Source: Cryphonectria parasitica EP155 (taxonomy: Eukaryota > Ascomycota > Sordariomycetes > Diaporthales > Cryphonectriaceae). From it: a DNA stretch of 64,000 nucleotides. Positions 12,528 through 23,582 of the stretch are shown here, one piece after another. The notes beneath the pieces are model-generated. The model saw nothing but the letters and a program-made list of their open reading frames with translations, did no database searches and was not told where the DNA came from. Position numbers and translations under genes: made by a program. Position 1 is the stretch's first letter. Each line of letters opens with the position of its first letter. The stretch is taken from NCBI RefSeq assembly GCF_011745365.1, contig NW_024468909.1, forward strand, positions 4,960,001-5,024,000. The letters are read 5' to 3'.

Positions 12528-14087
12528 CCTGTCGGTCTGGATTTCACATGACGGTGCTTTGCCGAGGCTGTCTGGCAGAGCTGCGACAAGATCCAGATGC
12601 AGTGCTCAGCCTTTCTTGGGGGCCAGGCGCAAGCCTCCTGCACTTCGGTCCCGTGCTTATCGAAAAGTTAACATTCTGCCAGGCGTTCAGGTATACCTAG
12701 TCATCGACACTTAACGAGCGAATTTATGCTTCTTAATCAGGCTCGCAGTGCCGATCAGCGATGCGAGAGCCTCTGCTTTGCCTGCAAGGCTTGGGGGGCG
12801 GCGCTTTGGAGTTCGATCGAGTTCGTCTTTTGTACGCATCGGAGAATCATGATATCAACACAAAGGCCCCCGTCGAACTTTATCATAGGACTCGTGATGG
12901 TTTCCTTGAAGCGCGCAACTCTGCCGGCGACATTGTGTTGCTTCTGATGAGGCTTCCTGTACCACAGAAATCGACCAGGCTCGCCGGTCAGTCGGTGCAC
13001 TACCTTGCTGACGAACGCGCCGATAAGTACGCCACTATCATATTCTGCTGAGATGAGAAAGCGGGGAAAACTGAGCGGGTCGCTCAGCAGCCACGCGCGA
13101 GGCTCTCGTCAGCACGATTCCCGTGTCTGCCCGTCGGAGTGGCAGGCCGAATAAAGCGTACCAAACATGTTTGAGGCTCCGGATTGAGTAGCCAGAGCTC
13201 AAAAGGGTGGACACAGTCTACTTTGTAATAGCATCGCGGATCCCTGCCCGGTTTCGACCATGTGCGTACCCCCCTCAACATGCGCTATTCGACATGTCTA
13301 GTGAGAATATACACTCCCATCGTGGTTGCCAGGGTGTCTTGCTGATGTTACCTTGCCATCCCTTGACTTGACAACCATTATCTGGTGTGGTGCCGGTGCC
13401 ACATGTTTGAGGTAGTGTGTTTGGTGGTTAGGGCTCAGCAATGCTCAATTTGTGTTCTCATGATGCTGGTCTTCCCTCCACATTTTCTTCTAATGTGCCA
13501 TTTCCTCGAATTTACCGAACCTCTCGCAGTTCTTACTGCTTATCACTCCCTTTTTCGCTCGCCCCTGGAATTTGTAGAATAACCCCCTCGAGGATTAGGA
13601 CTAAATGCATTCATCACAGAACAATCTTTGACGTTCAAGTCGATAAAAGATGTCAGCTCGTGATCGGGAGACCGACCCGTAGGATAGTGCCAACCGCGCA
13701 AAACATCTTTCAAGATTAGCCGCCTTGAGTTGTGCGGTCAACAATGACTTCCACAACATAGAGCCGACTACCCACCTCGGCTGCGTTCTGGAGACTGATA
13801 GTGTCAGTCAGATTGTGGGAGTAAAGGAGCTTCGAAAGAGGCCACTGTCCCGAAGCCTTCTTGTTTCTCGATTTATAGTTCACTTCGTGAGGAACGACTT
13901 CGTTCTCGGACAGCAGCAACATCAGAACGCAAGGCTGTACGGCCCAGCACAAAAGATGAAAGCAAAAAGGAACAAAAAGGACACAACACCGCAAAGAACT
14001 CGGAAGACAATCGTCGGGATCTTGGATGGTGTATCAGTTTCATTTAAACAAATAAATAACAACTCCATATGAGTTTGGTTTTTGGGG

Positions 14088-14119
<32 letters not shown>

Positions 14120-14162
14120 CGAAAGATGAAAATCACCAAGTCAATTCATCTACAGCCTTCTT
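12528..14162. other. Intergenic, no protein gene seen
   Basis: Short open frames here have no domain signature and no convincing introns. The right-hand part is the 3' flank of the small minus-strand gene and includes a 30-base T run. Confidence 0.55.
14090..14119. repeat. Poly-T tract of 30 bases
   Basis: There is an uninterrupted T30 on the plus strand (A30 on the minus strand), preceded by six G residues. It starts 43 bases beyond the stop codon of the minus-strand gene at 14163-14982. Confidence 0.95.
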
Positions 14163-14982
14163 CTACTTTCTTCTTTTGCCCCCGCTCCCTATCCACGCAA
14201 TGAAGAATCCAGACTTGTAGTGGGACTTTTTCGCAGTGTCAGTACACTTGTAGGATACAGAGGATTCCAGACACTTACACCATGACGCTTGCATTTCTTC
14301 TTTCGCTCTGGTTTATCGTGTAGCGGCGACGGTGGCAGCGGCGGTGGTGGTGGTGGTCGAGGAGGAGGAGGAGGAGGAGGAGGAGTTGGAATTATAAATG
14401 GTGGCAGGGGGCGAGGATCGTGGGGGACCTCCTGTCGACAAACAGCTATGTCAGCAAGAGCAGGTTGGTATCTTGGAGGTCATGACATACCACAGCATAT
14501 TCTGTTTTCGCCTGGACCTCTGCCTCATCCATCTTTTGGCAGACAGGGCAGCGTATGTCGTCCCTCATTCTCATCGGCCGCCTCGATGCCACCTGCTCAT
14601 CGGGCACACTGCTGCCCGGCCTCTGGGCACTGATACAGACGAGCTTTTGTCTTCCTCTTCTGTCCTGAACAACTTTGAACCTATCGTCGGGGTGTCTTGC
14701 GGCTTTGGCAGCGTCACACTGCACATAAGTGTACACTTCGCACCGGTGGGTGTTTGAGGGGTCCGCCGACCGGTTCAGCTCGGTGTGAGGTGCTGCTGCG
14801 GCACTTCCACTCGAGGTATTGCTAACGAGCAGTGAGAGGAGATTGAAATTCCAGGCCTGGCGCCTTGCCGCACTGCCAGCATCGGACTGGGCCTGCGCGG
14901 GAGCAGGAGGATGGCACTTGCAGGACACTCGATAATAACGGCAGTTGACATAAACCACCGTTTGAAGAAATTGCAAGCACAT
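14163..14982 (-). CDS. Small Cys-containing, proline-rich fungal protein, about 235 aa
   Basis: The proposed minus-strand exons are 14982-14491, 14431-14279 and 14225-14163. Exon 1 starts MCLQFLQTVVYVNC and carries scattered Cys residues (YYRVSCKC, HRCEVYTYVQC, KLVCIS), ending in a CPVC pair followed by acidic residues. The first intron (GTATGT ... GTCGACAG, 59 bases) keeps the frame into exon 2, which encodes VPHDPRPLPPFIIP, a run of about eight Pro, a second polyproline stretch and a basic KPERKKKCKRHG end. I recall many short ascomycete proteins with an MC start, spaced cysteines and a CPxC pair, all of unknown function. The third exon is uncertain: without that splice, exon 2 reads on for 27 more codons to a TAG. 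No signal peptide is evident, so it is probably intracellular. The reading frame and polyproline continuity across the intron argue for a real gene. Confidence 0.58.
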
Positions 14983-16860
14983 GATGATATCTGCTTGGCT
15001 GAGTGGGATTCACCCAAACTGTGAAATGAAATCAATAGTCTGTGTTGCACGATGCTGCTCCATATTGATTTCCCCCTCGAGGACTTGGGTCGGTGACAGG
15101 CAAGCCTGGTTCACATGTTTATATGCCGAAGCTTCACACTTTCTTCACCCACAAGACAAGCAGCGCAGAGAGATCTAGAGAGGCCGAGAGCCGCATGATT
15201 ACTACAAGAAGTCGGAAAGAATTCTACCGTGGGTTGCACAAGTCGAAAGACTCAGCCCCCTCACATGCGACCAAATATGCAGCTCATCTGCGGGGTTCAC
15301 CGACGTTACAAGTGTGCACTTTCGCAGCCTTATGTGCAAATCGGGATCTGCCTTGCAGGAGAATTCCTGTGAGGCTGCGACGCCGTCTCTGTTGTTCGAC
15401 ATAATTAACGCTTTTGAGGAGGGTGCGAGGGTTGGGGGGGGGGGGGGTGGGGAAGCCGTGGCCCTTTTCCTCCCCTCCATCTTCTTTTCTTGGTTCTACC
15501 AGCTCGTCAAAACCTTACAAGACAGCAGCATTGCACTGGAATCATCGCGAAAGCGGAAGTCTAACCTGTGAGAGAGGGACCTGGATTGAGACAGAGCCGC
15601 GTAATACCTTGAAGCGCCAAAGTTCATATCTATTGAAGGATCAGTGATGATGAAAACAATACGATGGGGAGACTGCGCCAACCTCGAATCACGCGCTGGT
15701 AATAGCTAGCGAAACTATCGTGGTGGGTCACACAACATTATCCTGTGGGTGTGTTATACTTCTTAAGAGTATGTATTAAGCGTCACGTCAGCGACATGGC
15801 GCCCCAGGGGGGCTCTGTCATAGAAATTTGTTTCGAGTTCCAGGGGACGCTTTGTTGCTCTAGACAAGCTGAATGCGTCGCATGATGACTCTTCCTTCTT
15901 ATCTTTCTTATTTGATTCTCTTGAAGAATGGAAAGGGAAGTGACATGTCAGTCGGTGAAATGCATAATTTGTGGCTTCTATGGTGTATGATCTAAACAGG
16001 TTTGGGCCTGGGCTGAGTGCCAGCCGATTCTCCCATCCGTCCGTGGTGGTCAATATGCAGCTCCTTAAGTGGAGATCAGCTTGCCTTTTTCTTCGTCCTC
16101 ACACTGAATTACAATACTTCTATCGTTCAGCTACAGATTCTGCCATGTGAATCTCATCGTAGCCTCTGCATGCCAAGAAATGCTCTCCAGTCATGATCAG
16201 CTGAGCTCAGTATTCTTCGCCAGGTGATATTTTACCTTTGGCCGTTCGAATTTTAATGGAGACCCTGAATTGTTGTGCTTTATTCTTGTAGTATATACAT
16301 TATTAGATTTCAAAGATCCTGAGGGTTTTATGATGTGATTAGTACTTGTCAATATTAACATTTGTTCAGCCTCCCAAAGAGACCTCGGGAGGAGGGCGGG
16401 CTTCTCTAAGCATGTAAGTCGGAACCAGCAGCTGATTTCTCAGTAAACACTCAAAAGCAACCTTTAATACAGTTACAAGTGATGTTTCATATGAATGTCT
16501 AGTAGTAATAACCCCAGAGATATCAAGCATTGACATTCTATTTCCACAGCTTTGGTGAAACAGACATCCCAAACTGGCGGGACGAGATAAAGCAGGACTT
16601 AAGTATTATTTGCTAAGAAGTGCTCAAGTGTTGAATCAGAACTCTACGATCGTGTTGACTCGAGGGCTATTTACAATTCAACACTAGCATCTTATGACAA
16701 CTTATAAAGTCAGACCAATGGTATAAAAGAAGTCAAGAATGAGCCTCGTTGTGAGACTATATGCAGGCAGCAGCGTTCTTCAACATAGAAAATGAATTAT
16801 GTTGAGTGTGAACACCTGGACATAAAGTAATTACAAGGTTGAAAAGACACAAGATTCATT
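14983..16860. other. Intergenic, relatively AT-rich, no gene recognised
   Basis: The stretch contains a G14 run at 15434-15447 and an AT-richer part from about 16060 to 16860. Short frames lack coding character. Part of it will be the 5' region of the minus-strand gene ending at 14982. Confidence 0.55.
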
Positions 16861-17922
16861 TCAATCTTCCCAACTCCCAATCGTAAACTGTGAATTGCAC
16901 ATGTTGGTCAGTTCCCAGTCCTCGGCGCCCAACTCCCCCCTCATCCCCTCATCGTCCTTGTCCCCACAGAGCCCGGCCACAAAGATGCTCGACATGAAAT
17001 GATCATCCGTAGCATGCGCCTCTCTGTACTTGGGATGCTTCATCAGCGCCGTCATCTTTCTCCTCAGCCTCGGCCCGCCGACGCCCCTCGGACTTTCGCC
17101 CGACGAAGAATAAGCAGAAGATGATGATGATGATGACCGCAACACCGTCCCGTACGCGGCATCCTCAATCCGGGTGGCGGACGAGTTACCAGCGACGAAA
17201 GCGTCCATTACCTCCTGGCGAAAGTCCATGGCCCAGGCCTCGGGCGGCGTGGGCTGGGCAAAGTTGTCCCTGTAGCGCAGCATGGGCGTCCAAACGTTGC
17301 GGTACAGGTTGTGCACGGCGCCGCCGCTCCCGATGAAGAGGACCTTGTGGCTGTCCCAGTCACGCAGGGGCCGCAGGGCCGCCCCTACGGCCATGTGGAA
17401 GTGCGGGTCGTATCGGTGCTGCGACGAGATGATGGTCGTTGGTGGGCAGCCCTTTGGAAACATGCGGATCAGGACGAGATACGTGTCGTGGATCCAGTCA
17501 AATGTCTCGTCGGGCTTGGAGGCGATGCCTGCTGCGGAGAGGTGAGACTGGATGGTGGAGACCATGGCGAGGTCTGGGTTGAGCCTGTACTGCTCGTATT
17601 TGGATGGGTGGACAAAGGCGACTGGGTTCTTGCCAGGATGAGGGTTGGCTGAGATGAGGACGCCATCGAAAGTGGTGGCCCAATGTGCACCCTAAGGGAT
17701 GGTTTAGCAAGGAGTCAAACGATATATTCCAGCCCATTAAGGGACGAAAAGAAATCTCACCATCATAATCACATGTTCCACGCCGTTCCTCACAGCCTGA
17801 TCACCCATCCTCTCCCAATATCGGGCCGAAGCACTGTCCTCACCCAGCATCATCGTCGAGCCATGAGAGAAGAAGTGGACTGGGGCCATCTTGCCCTTCT
17901 GTTTCTTCTTGTTAGCAGCCAT
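16861..17922 (-). CDS. Class III extradiol ring-cleavage dioxygenase (LigB/DODA type), 330 aa
   Basis: This is a predicted non-haem Fe(II) enzyme that opens catechol-type rings. Minus-strand exons are 17922-17761 and 17691-16861, separated by a 69-base intron with a GTGAGA donor and TTAG acceptor. The N-terminus contains HFFSHGSTMMLGEDS (His16 and His20) and, across the intron, VIMMGAHWATTFDG (His57). These are the histidine motifs expected for metal binding in the LigB/DODA fold. Later blocks include SSQHRYDPHFHMAVGAAL and FIGSGGAVHNLYRN, also family-typical. A Ser-rich insert (about residues 240-255, from a repeated GAT tract) and a basic GGPRLRRKM stretch interrupt the C-terminal part. The N-terminus begins with a basic MAANKKKQKGK stretch; an alternative start at Met12 would remove it. 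The natural substrate is unknown. The neighbours to the right (ALDH-like protein, CocE hydrolase) would fit a catabolic role, but this is inference. Confidence 0.88.
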
Positions 17923-18522
17923 GATGATGTCTGTCTGTCTCAGCAGTCGTGCGTCGGCAGTCTCGCAGATTTAGAAAGGAAGTAAAGAACAAAGAACTAA
18001 AAAGATGGCTTCCAGCTCTTTGAATGATGATCTCGTGGGGAAAGACTATAATAGTAAAGTTAGGTTTCACGGTCTGATGGCGGTTATCTGGACTTGCGGT
18101 TTCGACATGCTCTCTCCCGTGGCGACGGGAGCCACATTCACGACAAGGTCGTTCTACCTTGCGGCCAAAGTGCTCATCCACTGCATGTAACATATAGGTA
18201 CAATGCATGAGAGGGTAGTACTAGACGGGTGGAGACGCTGCCCCCTCGCCAGCACCAATGCTCAAGGGATACCGATTCCACCCCACCGTCCCGAAGTGTC
18301 ACAGCAATGTGTGTGTCTCTCCTCCACAGTCACGGAAATAATCCTGGATTCTCCAAATATATACCTTGCACGGCAGCTTACCCCGGGTCTTGGCCATTGC
18401 AGTGGGTCTACAGTATGCAAGGAAGGAAGGGAAAGCGTGGGGGGGGGGGGGGGGGATTGCTGCTGTAGCGGGCTCACATACTCAAGTTGCTAACTAAAGA
18501 ATAGACGTTTCGTCGATTCGTA
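17923..18522. other. Intergenic between two minus-strand genes
   Basis: This is the promoter and 5' UTR region of the dioxygenase gene and the 3' flank of the ALDH-like gene. It contains a 17-base G run at 18439-18455. No gene was seen. Confidence 0.6.
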
Positions 18523-20212
18523 TCATCTAGACCTCATGACATATGCCAGACCTTTTCTGCTCAAGTAATATGTCGAGTAACCCAGCACCGGTAAGATCAT
18601 CGACAGATAGATGCCCGCCCCAGTCAAAAACCCTACCTCAAAGAACCCTACAGCTTTATTATCTGGCTGTCCTGTTGGGCGCAGTGGCTTGAGCGCCATA
18701 TCCATCACAGCAGATGTCGTAGTCTTTCCACGTTTCTTCGCACCATCACCAGCACCACCAAAAATCATACCATCTATCTTCTCAAAGAACGGCGGAGGCT
18801 TCTCGACAAACTGCGGCCGCAGTGTCGAGAACATGTCCCTGTTGTACCTGTACAAGAAATCAGGTGCATGTGCCGTTGGTGCTGCAGGTCCTACGAGGAC
18901 ATGCGCAGGGATACGGTTGACCAGTGAAATGTGGCAAGGAATGAATTGAGCAAGATACTTGGCTGAAGCAGGCTCAGCGAAGAAGTAACCGCTTAGCAGT
19001 GGGTTCCTGTAGTTGATGGTGTCAGCGCACGTGTCCAAACATGTAGCGAACCAATCTTGTGGAGAGAAACACACTCATGATCGTGATTGAAAGCTGCGTC
19101 GGTGAGACTGGAGCACGTCGCTATAAGCAGAAATCGGCCAGTAATCTTCATCTTCATGAGTGGTGTATTCCTGCAGACATTTAGCAAGCTGCAGACGTTG
19201 TTTAGTCATGAAGGGAGGCGGACTCACTGGTCCAAGACTTCAGATAGCTTGAAGTTGGTCGAGCCGAAACTGGATATCTGCCCCTCAGACTCCGCTATCT
19301 CCAGGGCTTTCGTGGTCTCTCCGTTCCGGTCATTGCTGAGCCTGGCCATGCCTCTGACTTGGGCGAAGTAGGACGTCGCACACTGGGAACATGCTTCGAA
19401 GAAGTCCTTTCGGATAAATTCGTTGACCAGTACCAGATCCGGCGCATAAGGCGATGAGCCACCGAAGCTGAATCTCGCCGTGGTGATAGCCTTGGCTGCT
19501 GCGTTTAGGTCTGCACTCCTGTCGACAACAGCAATACATCGGCTACTGTTCGAAGACAGCAGATGAGATGTGAGGGTCGTTGAAGGTCCGTCGCTCGTCT
19601 GGTTGACCAAGATAGCCTCGTTCAGAACGGATTCGTCCGGGATCGATTTGACGATGCAGAACGTGTCGACGTTCAAGGCTTGGGACAGAAGAGCCCGCAG
19701 GATATTGTCTGTCTGAAGCAGAGTGTCTGGAAGCTATGCAGGTCGTCAGCACTCTAATGCCTCGCTAGAAAATCGGATCAAAGCTTATAGTTAGTAGCCA
19801 GGCTCACCACGACAGCTACGCAGTTTCCAGACGCGATAGCAGGTGCCAAGGCCGTCACAAGCGAATAGAGACGTGTATAGGTCGTCGGAAGTATGACCAC
19901 GAGTCCAGCTCCGAGTCTTCTCCGCGGGTTGTCCTTCCCATGCACCACACTGTATTCCTTCTCAAGGCTCTTCTCGAAGTCCAGAGTCTCATAGCATTGT
20001 CGCACTGCCTCGACAGCCAGACAGTACTCTGCTTCGACTTCAGAGGTCGTGAACTCTGAGTCGGCTTCAAGGGCTGCGCATATCTGCTTGGCCTCCTCCC
20101 TGAGAACCTTGTGGAGAGATTGGAGTTGGTCTTGTCGATGTCGTACGTTCTCGGCTCGCCCGTCCACGACGGACATTTGAAGACGCTCGATGGCCGTTGG
20201 TGTAGATGCCAT
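18523..20212 (-). CDS. Aldehyde-dehydrogenase-like protein, probably catalytically inactive, 496 aa
   Basis: Minus-strand exons are 20212-19808, 19733-19228, 19170-19075 and 19006-18523; introns are 74, 57 and 68 bases and all phases match. The protein has the layout of a class 3-type ALDH: a helical N-terminal part, LGAGLVVILPTTYTRLYSL and APAIASGNCVAVVV in the cofactor domain, then the catalytic domain and a C-terminal region with ITGRFLLIATCSSLTDA and SGYFFAEPASAKYL. At the usual active-site motif (GQTCxAPD in active enzymes) it reads GGSSPYAPD, so proline (about residue 230) replaces the catalytic cysteine. The ELGG segment holding the general-base glutamate is replaced by LLSSNSSRC. A hydrophobic C-terminal segment (GFLTGAGIYLSMILPVLGYS) probably anchors it in a membrane. 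It is likely a pseudoenzyme or a binding/scaffold protein; its role is unknown. It is transcribed away from the 132-aa gene at 20769. Confidence 0.85.
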
Positions 20213-20768
20213 AGCGAACGATCTTCCTTTTTCCGGCCCTATAATACTGGTCTTTCTCAAATGTCAAGCAACAGACAAAGTTGCAGTTTCAATGGCGCAC
20301 AATTGAGGATCACTTCGTAGCCTTGACGTGGAGCCAGCTCATCCATGACTGACGCATCCTCCAAGTACTCCCACGACATTTTCCCCAGTCGTCCATCAGA
20401 GCCGACATCGTATCCGATCTTATGTTGTAAAGTTTCGAGTGGTGCTGTGTGACGCAGGCCTCGAGATTGGGGTAGACGGGATGTGGGGGAAAGCTGGTCC
20501 AGGGTCGAAGGAAGGGATGGTGTACTGTGCAAAGCCCGCTGCACTGTATATTCTGGAAGCACCTGCCACTGCAGACAAGTTTTAGCATGAAAAGAGGGAG
20601 GAAGATCGACCCCAAATGTAGATTAGATGGAAGTGCTGCGGCTGTTATAGGCCCAAATCTGTGTACCGACAACATCGAGACTTTCTTCATCCAAGCCAGC
20701 TGCCGCCTTCGAAATATCTACACGAAAGATCAAGACTGTGAGACAGAGATAACACAGAAAGAGCCACA
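20213..20768. promoter_or_regulatory. Divergent promoter region, 556 bp
   Basis: This is the shared upstream region of the minus-strand ALDH-like gene (start 20212) and the plus-strand small gene (start 20769). I see no clear TATA box or repeated operator-like motif. Short open frames inside are not convincing. Confidence 0.5.
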
Positions 20769-21223
20769 ATGTCCGCCACGACAGCAGACAACCCGATCTC
20801 GACAGTCCTTGAGCGCGCTGCCGCTTCATCTCACCTGCGAGACTACGACGTCCACCTCAGCACTGACCCTTCAGCAGCGGCGCCACCGCCTAATTCAGAT
20901 CACCAGCCACGAGCATCACAACAGAGATCTCACTCGAACCCGCCGAACTGGAATGGCGCGCACCGTGGAGTACCGCCTCACAGGCCGGTGAACAGAGATC
21001 TTGACTTCAGCCAGCGGCCTTGGAATGGGCAGCTCGTGGGCGATGCCTTTGTCTTTACGATGTTCACAGGCGTATTCACTATCTGGGTGAGTGTCTGCTC
21101 AGAGCTCGAACATGTTACAAAAGAAAAACTCACACAATACAGAATCTCAACTGGCTCTGGCGGAACACAGGAGGCAGGTGGAATAATAGACTCTTCAGAT
21201 ATAAGGTTGGCGGGGAAATTTGA
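20769..21223 (+). CDS. Small uncharacterised protein, 132 aa
   Basis: Two exons, 20769-21086 and 21143-21223, are joined across a 56-base intron with a GTGAGT donor and an ACAG acceptor. The first half is polar and disordered (Ala/Pro/Ser/Asn-rich, about residues 1-75). The second half holds a compact aromatic segment, GDAFVFTMFTGVFTIW, which continues across the splice into NLNWLWRNTGGRWNNRLFRYK. The restored continuity of this Trp/Asn-rich motif is the main support for the splice. The hydrophobic stretch could be one membrane-associated helix. I do not recognise the family. It shares a divergent promoter with the ALDH-like gene. If the intron is not removed, a longer, low-quality tail would be read instead. 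Confidence 0.65.
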
Positions 21224-21681
21224 CAAGAAATTTGATCATATTATTTGGCTTTCTTACGAGGGGAGGGAGGGGTGGCTTCAACATGCGGGACGGGAATACT
21301 CTTCCCCTCCTCGCCCTCCTAGAGACAAACGCCATTCTGCATAAGACTAGCAATACACGATTATGATCGCCTGTGTACATTGCAAGACTGAAAGTACTAA
21401 ATTTACATAGGTACTTCTCAGATATCGGGTCACCTGTCCCCGCCCCCACCTCTCCGAGGCCAGCTACTGCAACTCTCCGCCTCTTTGGGAAGAGGCGTGA
21501 CGGTTATCCCGGACAGCCTCATGCATATACATTCTTGTATCAGTTTCACGGTCCAAGACGTACCTTTTACCAACATGTCTCTTGCTTTTCTGCAAACCAC
21601 AAATAAGCCATCGCGAATCAGAGACCATACTCTCTTCCCAAGACAGCCAACATTGTGTCACCTCAAGATCACTCGATAACC
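21224..21681. other. Short intergenic region
   Basis: This is the 3' flank of the small gene and the promoter/5' UTR of the hydrolase gene at 21682. Nothing else was recognised. Confidence 0.6.
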
Positions 21682-23582
21682 ATGGCCTCCTCTCAAGATG
21701 TCGAGACGCCTGCCATCAAGGATATCTCATCCCGTCACGAGGACAAAGAGAACAATCTTCTCTTCCTAAAGAATGTTTCCATCCCCCTCAAACATTCTTC
21801 ACTGCCTATCCGTGCCAATGTTTACCTTCCCCTCAACTACACCACCCAGCCCGAGGAGCGATACCCCGTGCTTGTGACATACGGGCCCTACGGAAAGGAT
21901 ATCCCCTACGCGAGCTTCTTCCCGCGCTCCTTTGACGAGCTCAACCCAGAGCACAAATCAAAGTACTCAGCATGGGAGACACCCGACCCCGTCTTCTGGA
22001 CCAGGCATGGGTATGCCATTGTGCGCGCAGATGAGCGCGGCACGGGCCAGAGCCCAGGCCTGCTGGACACCATGAGCGTTGGGACCAGCGAGTGCTTCTT
22101 CGACGTGGTGGAGTGGGCCGCCGTGCAGAACTGGAGCTCCGGCAAGGTGGGCCTGCTGGGCATCTCGTACTATGCTGGCAGCCAGTGGCGGGTTGCCGCG
22201 CGGCGGCCCAAGGGGCTGGCGGCCATCATCCCGTGGGAGGGCATGAGTGACTACTACCGGGATCGGTGCCGCCATGGTGGGATCTTGAGCAACCGCTTCA
22301 TCAGTTTCTGGTGGAACAGACAGGTGCTGGTGAACCAATATGGAAAGGGAGGGCGGTCCACCTTGACCTTCCCGCCTGATGGCCCGGGGGCGAGAGGCCA
22401 GGAGGAGACCATCGAGGGGGTCCTTCCTGAGGATGTGCTGCTGAAGAATCGGAGGGACCAGACACAAGACAACGAGACGAACCGGTTCAGGGACGACGAG
22501 TATTACTCTAGCAAGGAGTATAAATTGGAAGATATAGAGGTGCCGGTGTTGAGTGTCGCCAATTGGGGCGGCATCCTGCTTCATCTCCGGGGTAATGTAC
22601 AGGGCTACCTGCGCGCGGGCTCCGAGTTCAAGTACCTGCGGTTCATCACCGGAAGGCATGACCTGCCGTTCTACTACCACGACGAGGTCGAGGTGCAGAA
22701 GAGTTTTCTTGACGCGTTCCTGAAGGGAGAAGACCGTGTGGGCTGGAGCATCCCAGGCAAGGTCGCACCAGTGACACTGACGCTGAGGAAAGGCAACGTT
22801 GGCTACAACGATGCCGACAAGGAGAAAACATACCCTAAAAGGGAGGAGAAGGCTTGGCCACTGCCGGACACCGAGTATACCAAGTACTACCTCACCCACG
22901 AGCAGGCTTTGACGACGAGCAAACCCCCTGGAGAGGAGCTCCAGAAGCTGACGTACAGAGCGCTGGGCACTCTGGACAATCCTGCGCTTGTCCAGTTCAC
23001 CACAGCGCCGTTCGAGAAGGAGACGGAGATTACAGGACACCCTCTCGCCCACCTGTGCGTGTCAGCCACAGGGCCGCCCGAAACGGATATCGACATATTC
23101 GTCACAATCCGGCACCTAGACGCCTCAGGTCAAGAGATATTCTACACCGGCACGGCCGGCGATCCAGTCCCTCTATGCAAAGGTTGGCTGAGAGTGAGCC
23201 TCGCCAAGGTCCACAGCGAGCATCCCAATCATAAATCATGGCTGCCGCATCGGGAGTATCTATCAACAGATGTTCAACCTGTGGAGACTAGTCAGACTTA
23301 TGAGGTTGATGTTGAGATCTGGCCGACAAATGTCATTGTTGATAAGGGAAGTATGTTGGTCTTTGAGGTTTCCAGTGGTGATACGCAGGGCTGTGGTACT
23401 TTTCAACACAGTTCAGAAGTTGACAGGTGAGTGCTACCCCCAAATTCCTTTCACATTTCATAGAAATGGCTGGAGCTGACTCATTTGGTAGACCTGAGTC
23501 CAAGTTTGGTGGCGATAACCACATCTTGTTTGGGACAGGCTTCGACAATTATTTGACGCTGCCAGTCATTCCGTCCAAGTAG
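21682..23582 (+). CDS. CocE/NonD family alpha/beta hydrolase, 611 aa
   Basis: The two exons are 21682-23426 and 23492-23582, with a GTGAGT donor and a GCTGAC branch before the TAG acceptor. The protein belongs to the X-Pro dipeptidyl-peptidase (S15)/CocE-like hydrolases, serine hydrolases acting on esters or acyl-peptide bonds. The N-terminal alpha/beta core has RANVYLPLNYT, VTYGPYGKD (oxyanion-hole Tyr region), RADERGTGQSPG and the nucleophile elbow GISYYAG with the expected catalytic Ser162. A helical cap follows (PWEGMSDYYRDR). FITGRHDLPFYYHDEV lies where the acid and base residues are expected. The C-terminal half is a jelly-roll domain (VTLTLRKGN, HLCVSATGPPETDID). The small second exon supplies the final GGDNHILFGTGFDNYLTLPV strand. 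There is no signal peptide, so it is probably cytosolic. The natural substrate is unknown; it lies near a ring-cleaving dioxygenase. The start at 21682 gives MASSQDVETP. Confidence 0.9.

Noticed and set aside
13725..14072. A 115-codon plus-strand frame
   Set aside because: It lies opposite the 3' flank of the Cys/polyproline gene, is Lys/Asn-rich, and has no motif or splice support.
21967..23052. A 361-codon minus-strand frame
   Set aside because: It lies antisense to the CocE hydrolase exon; GC-rich coding DNA often leaves such shadows, and the translation is low-complexity with no family.
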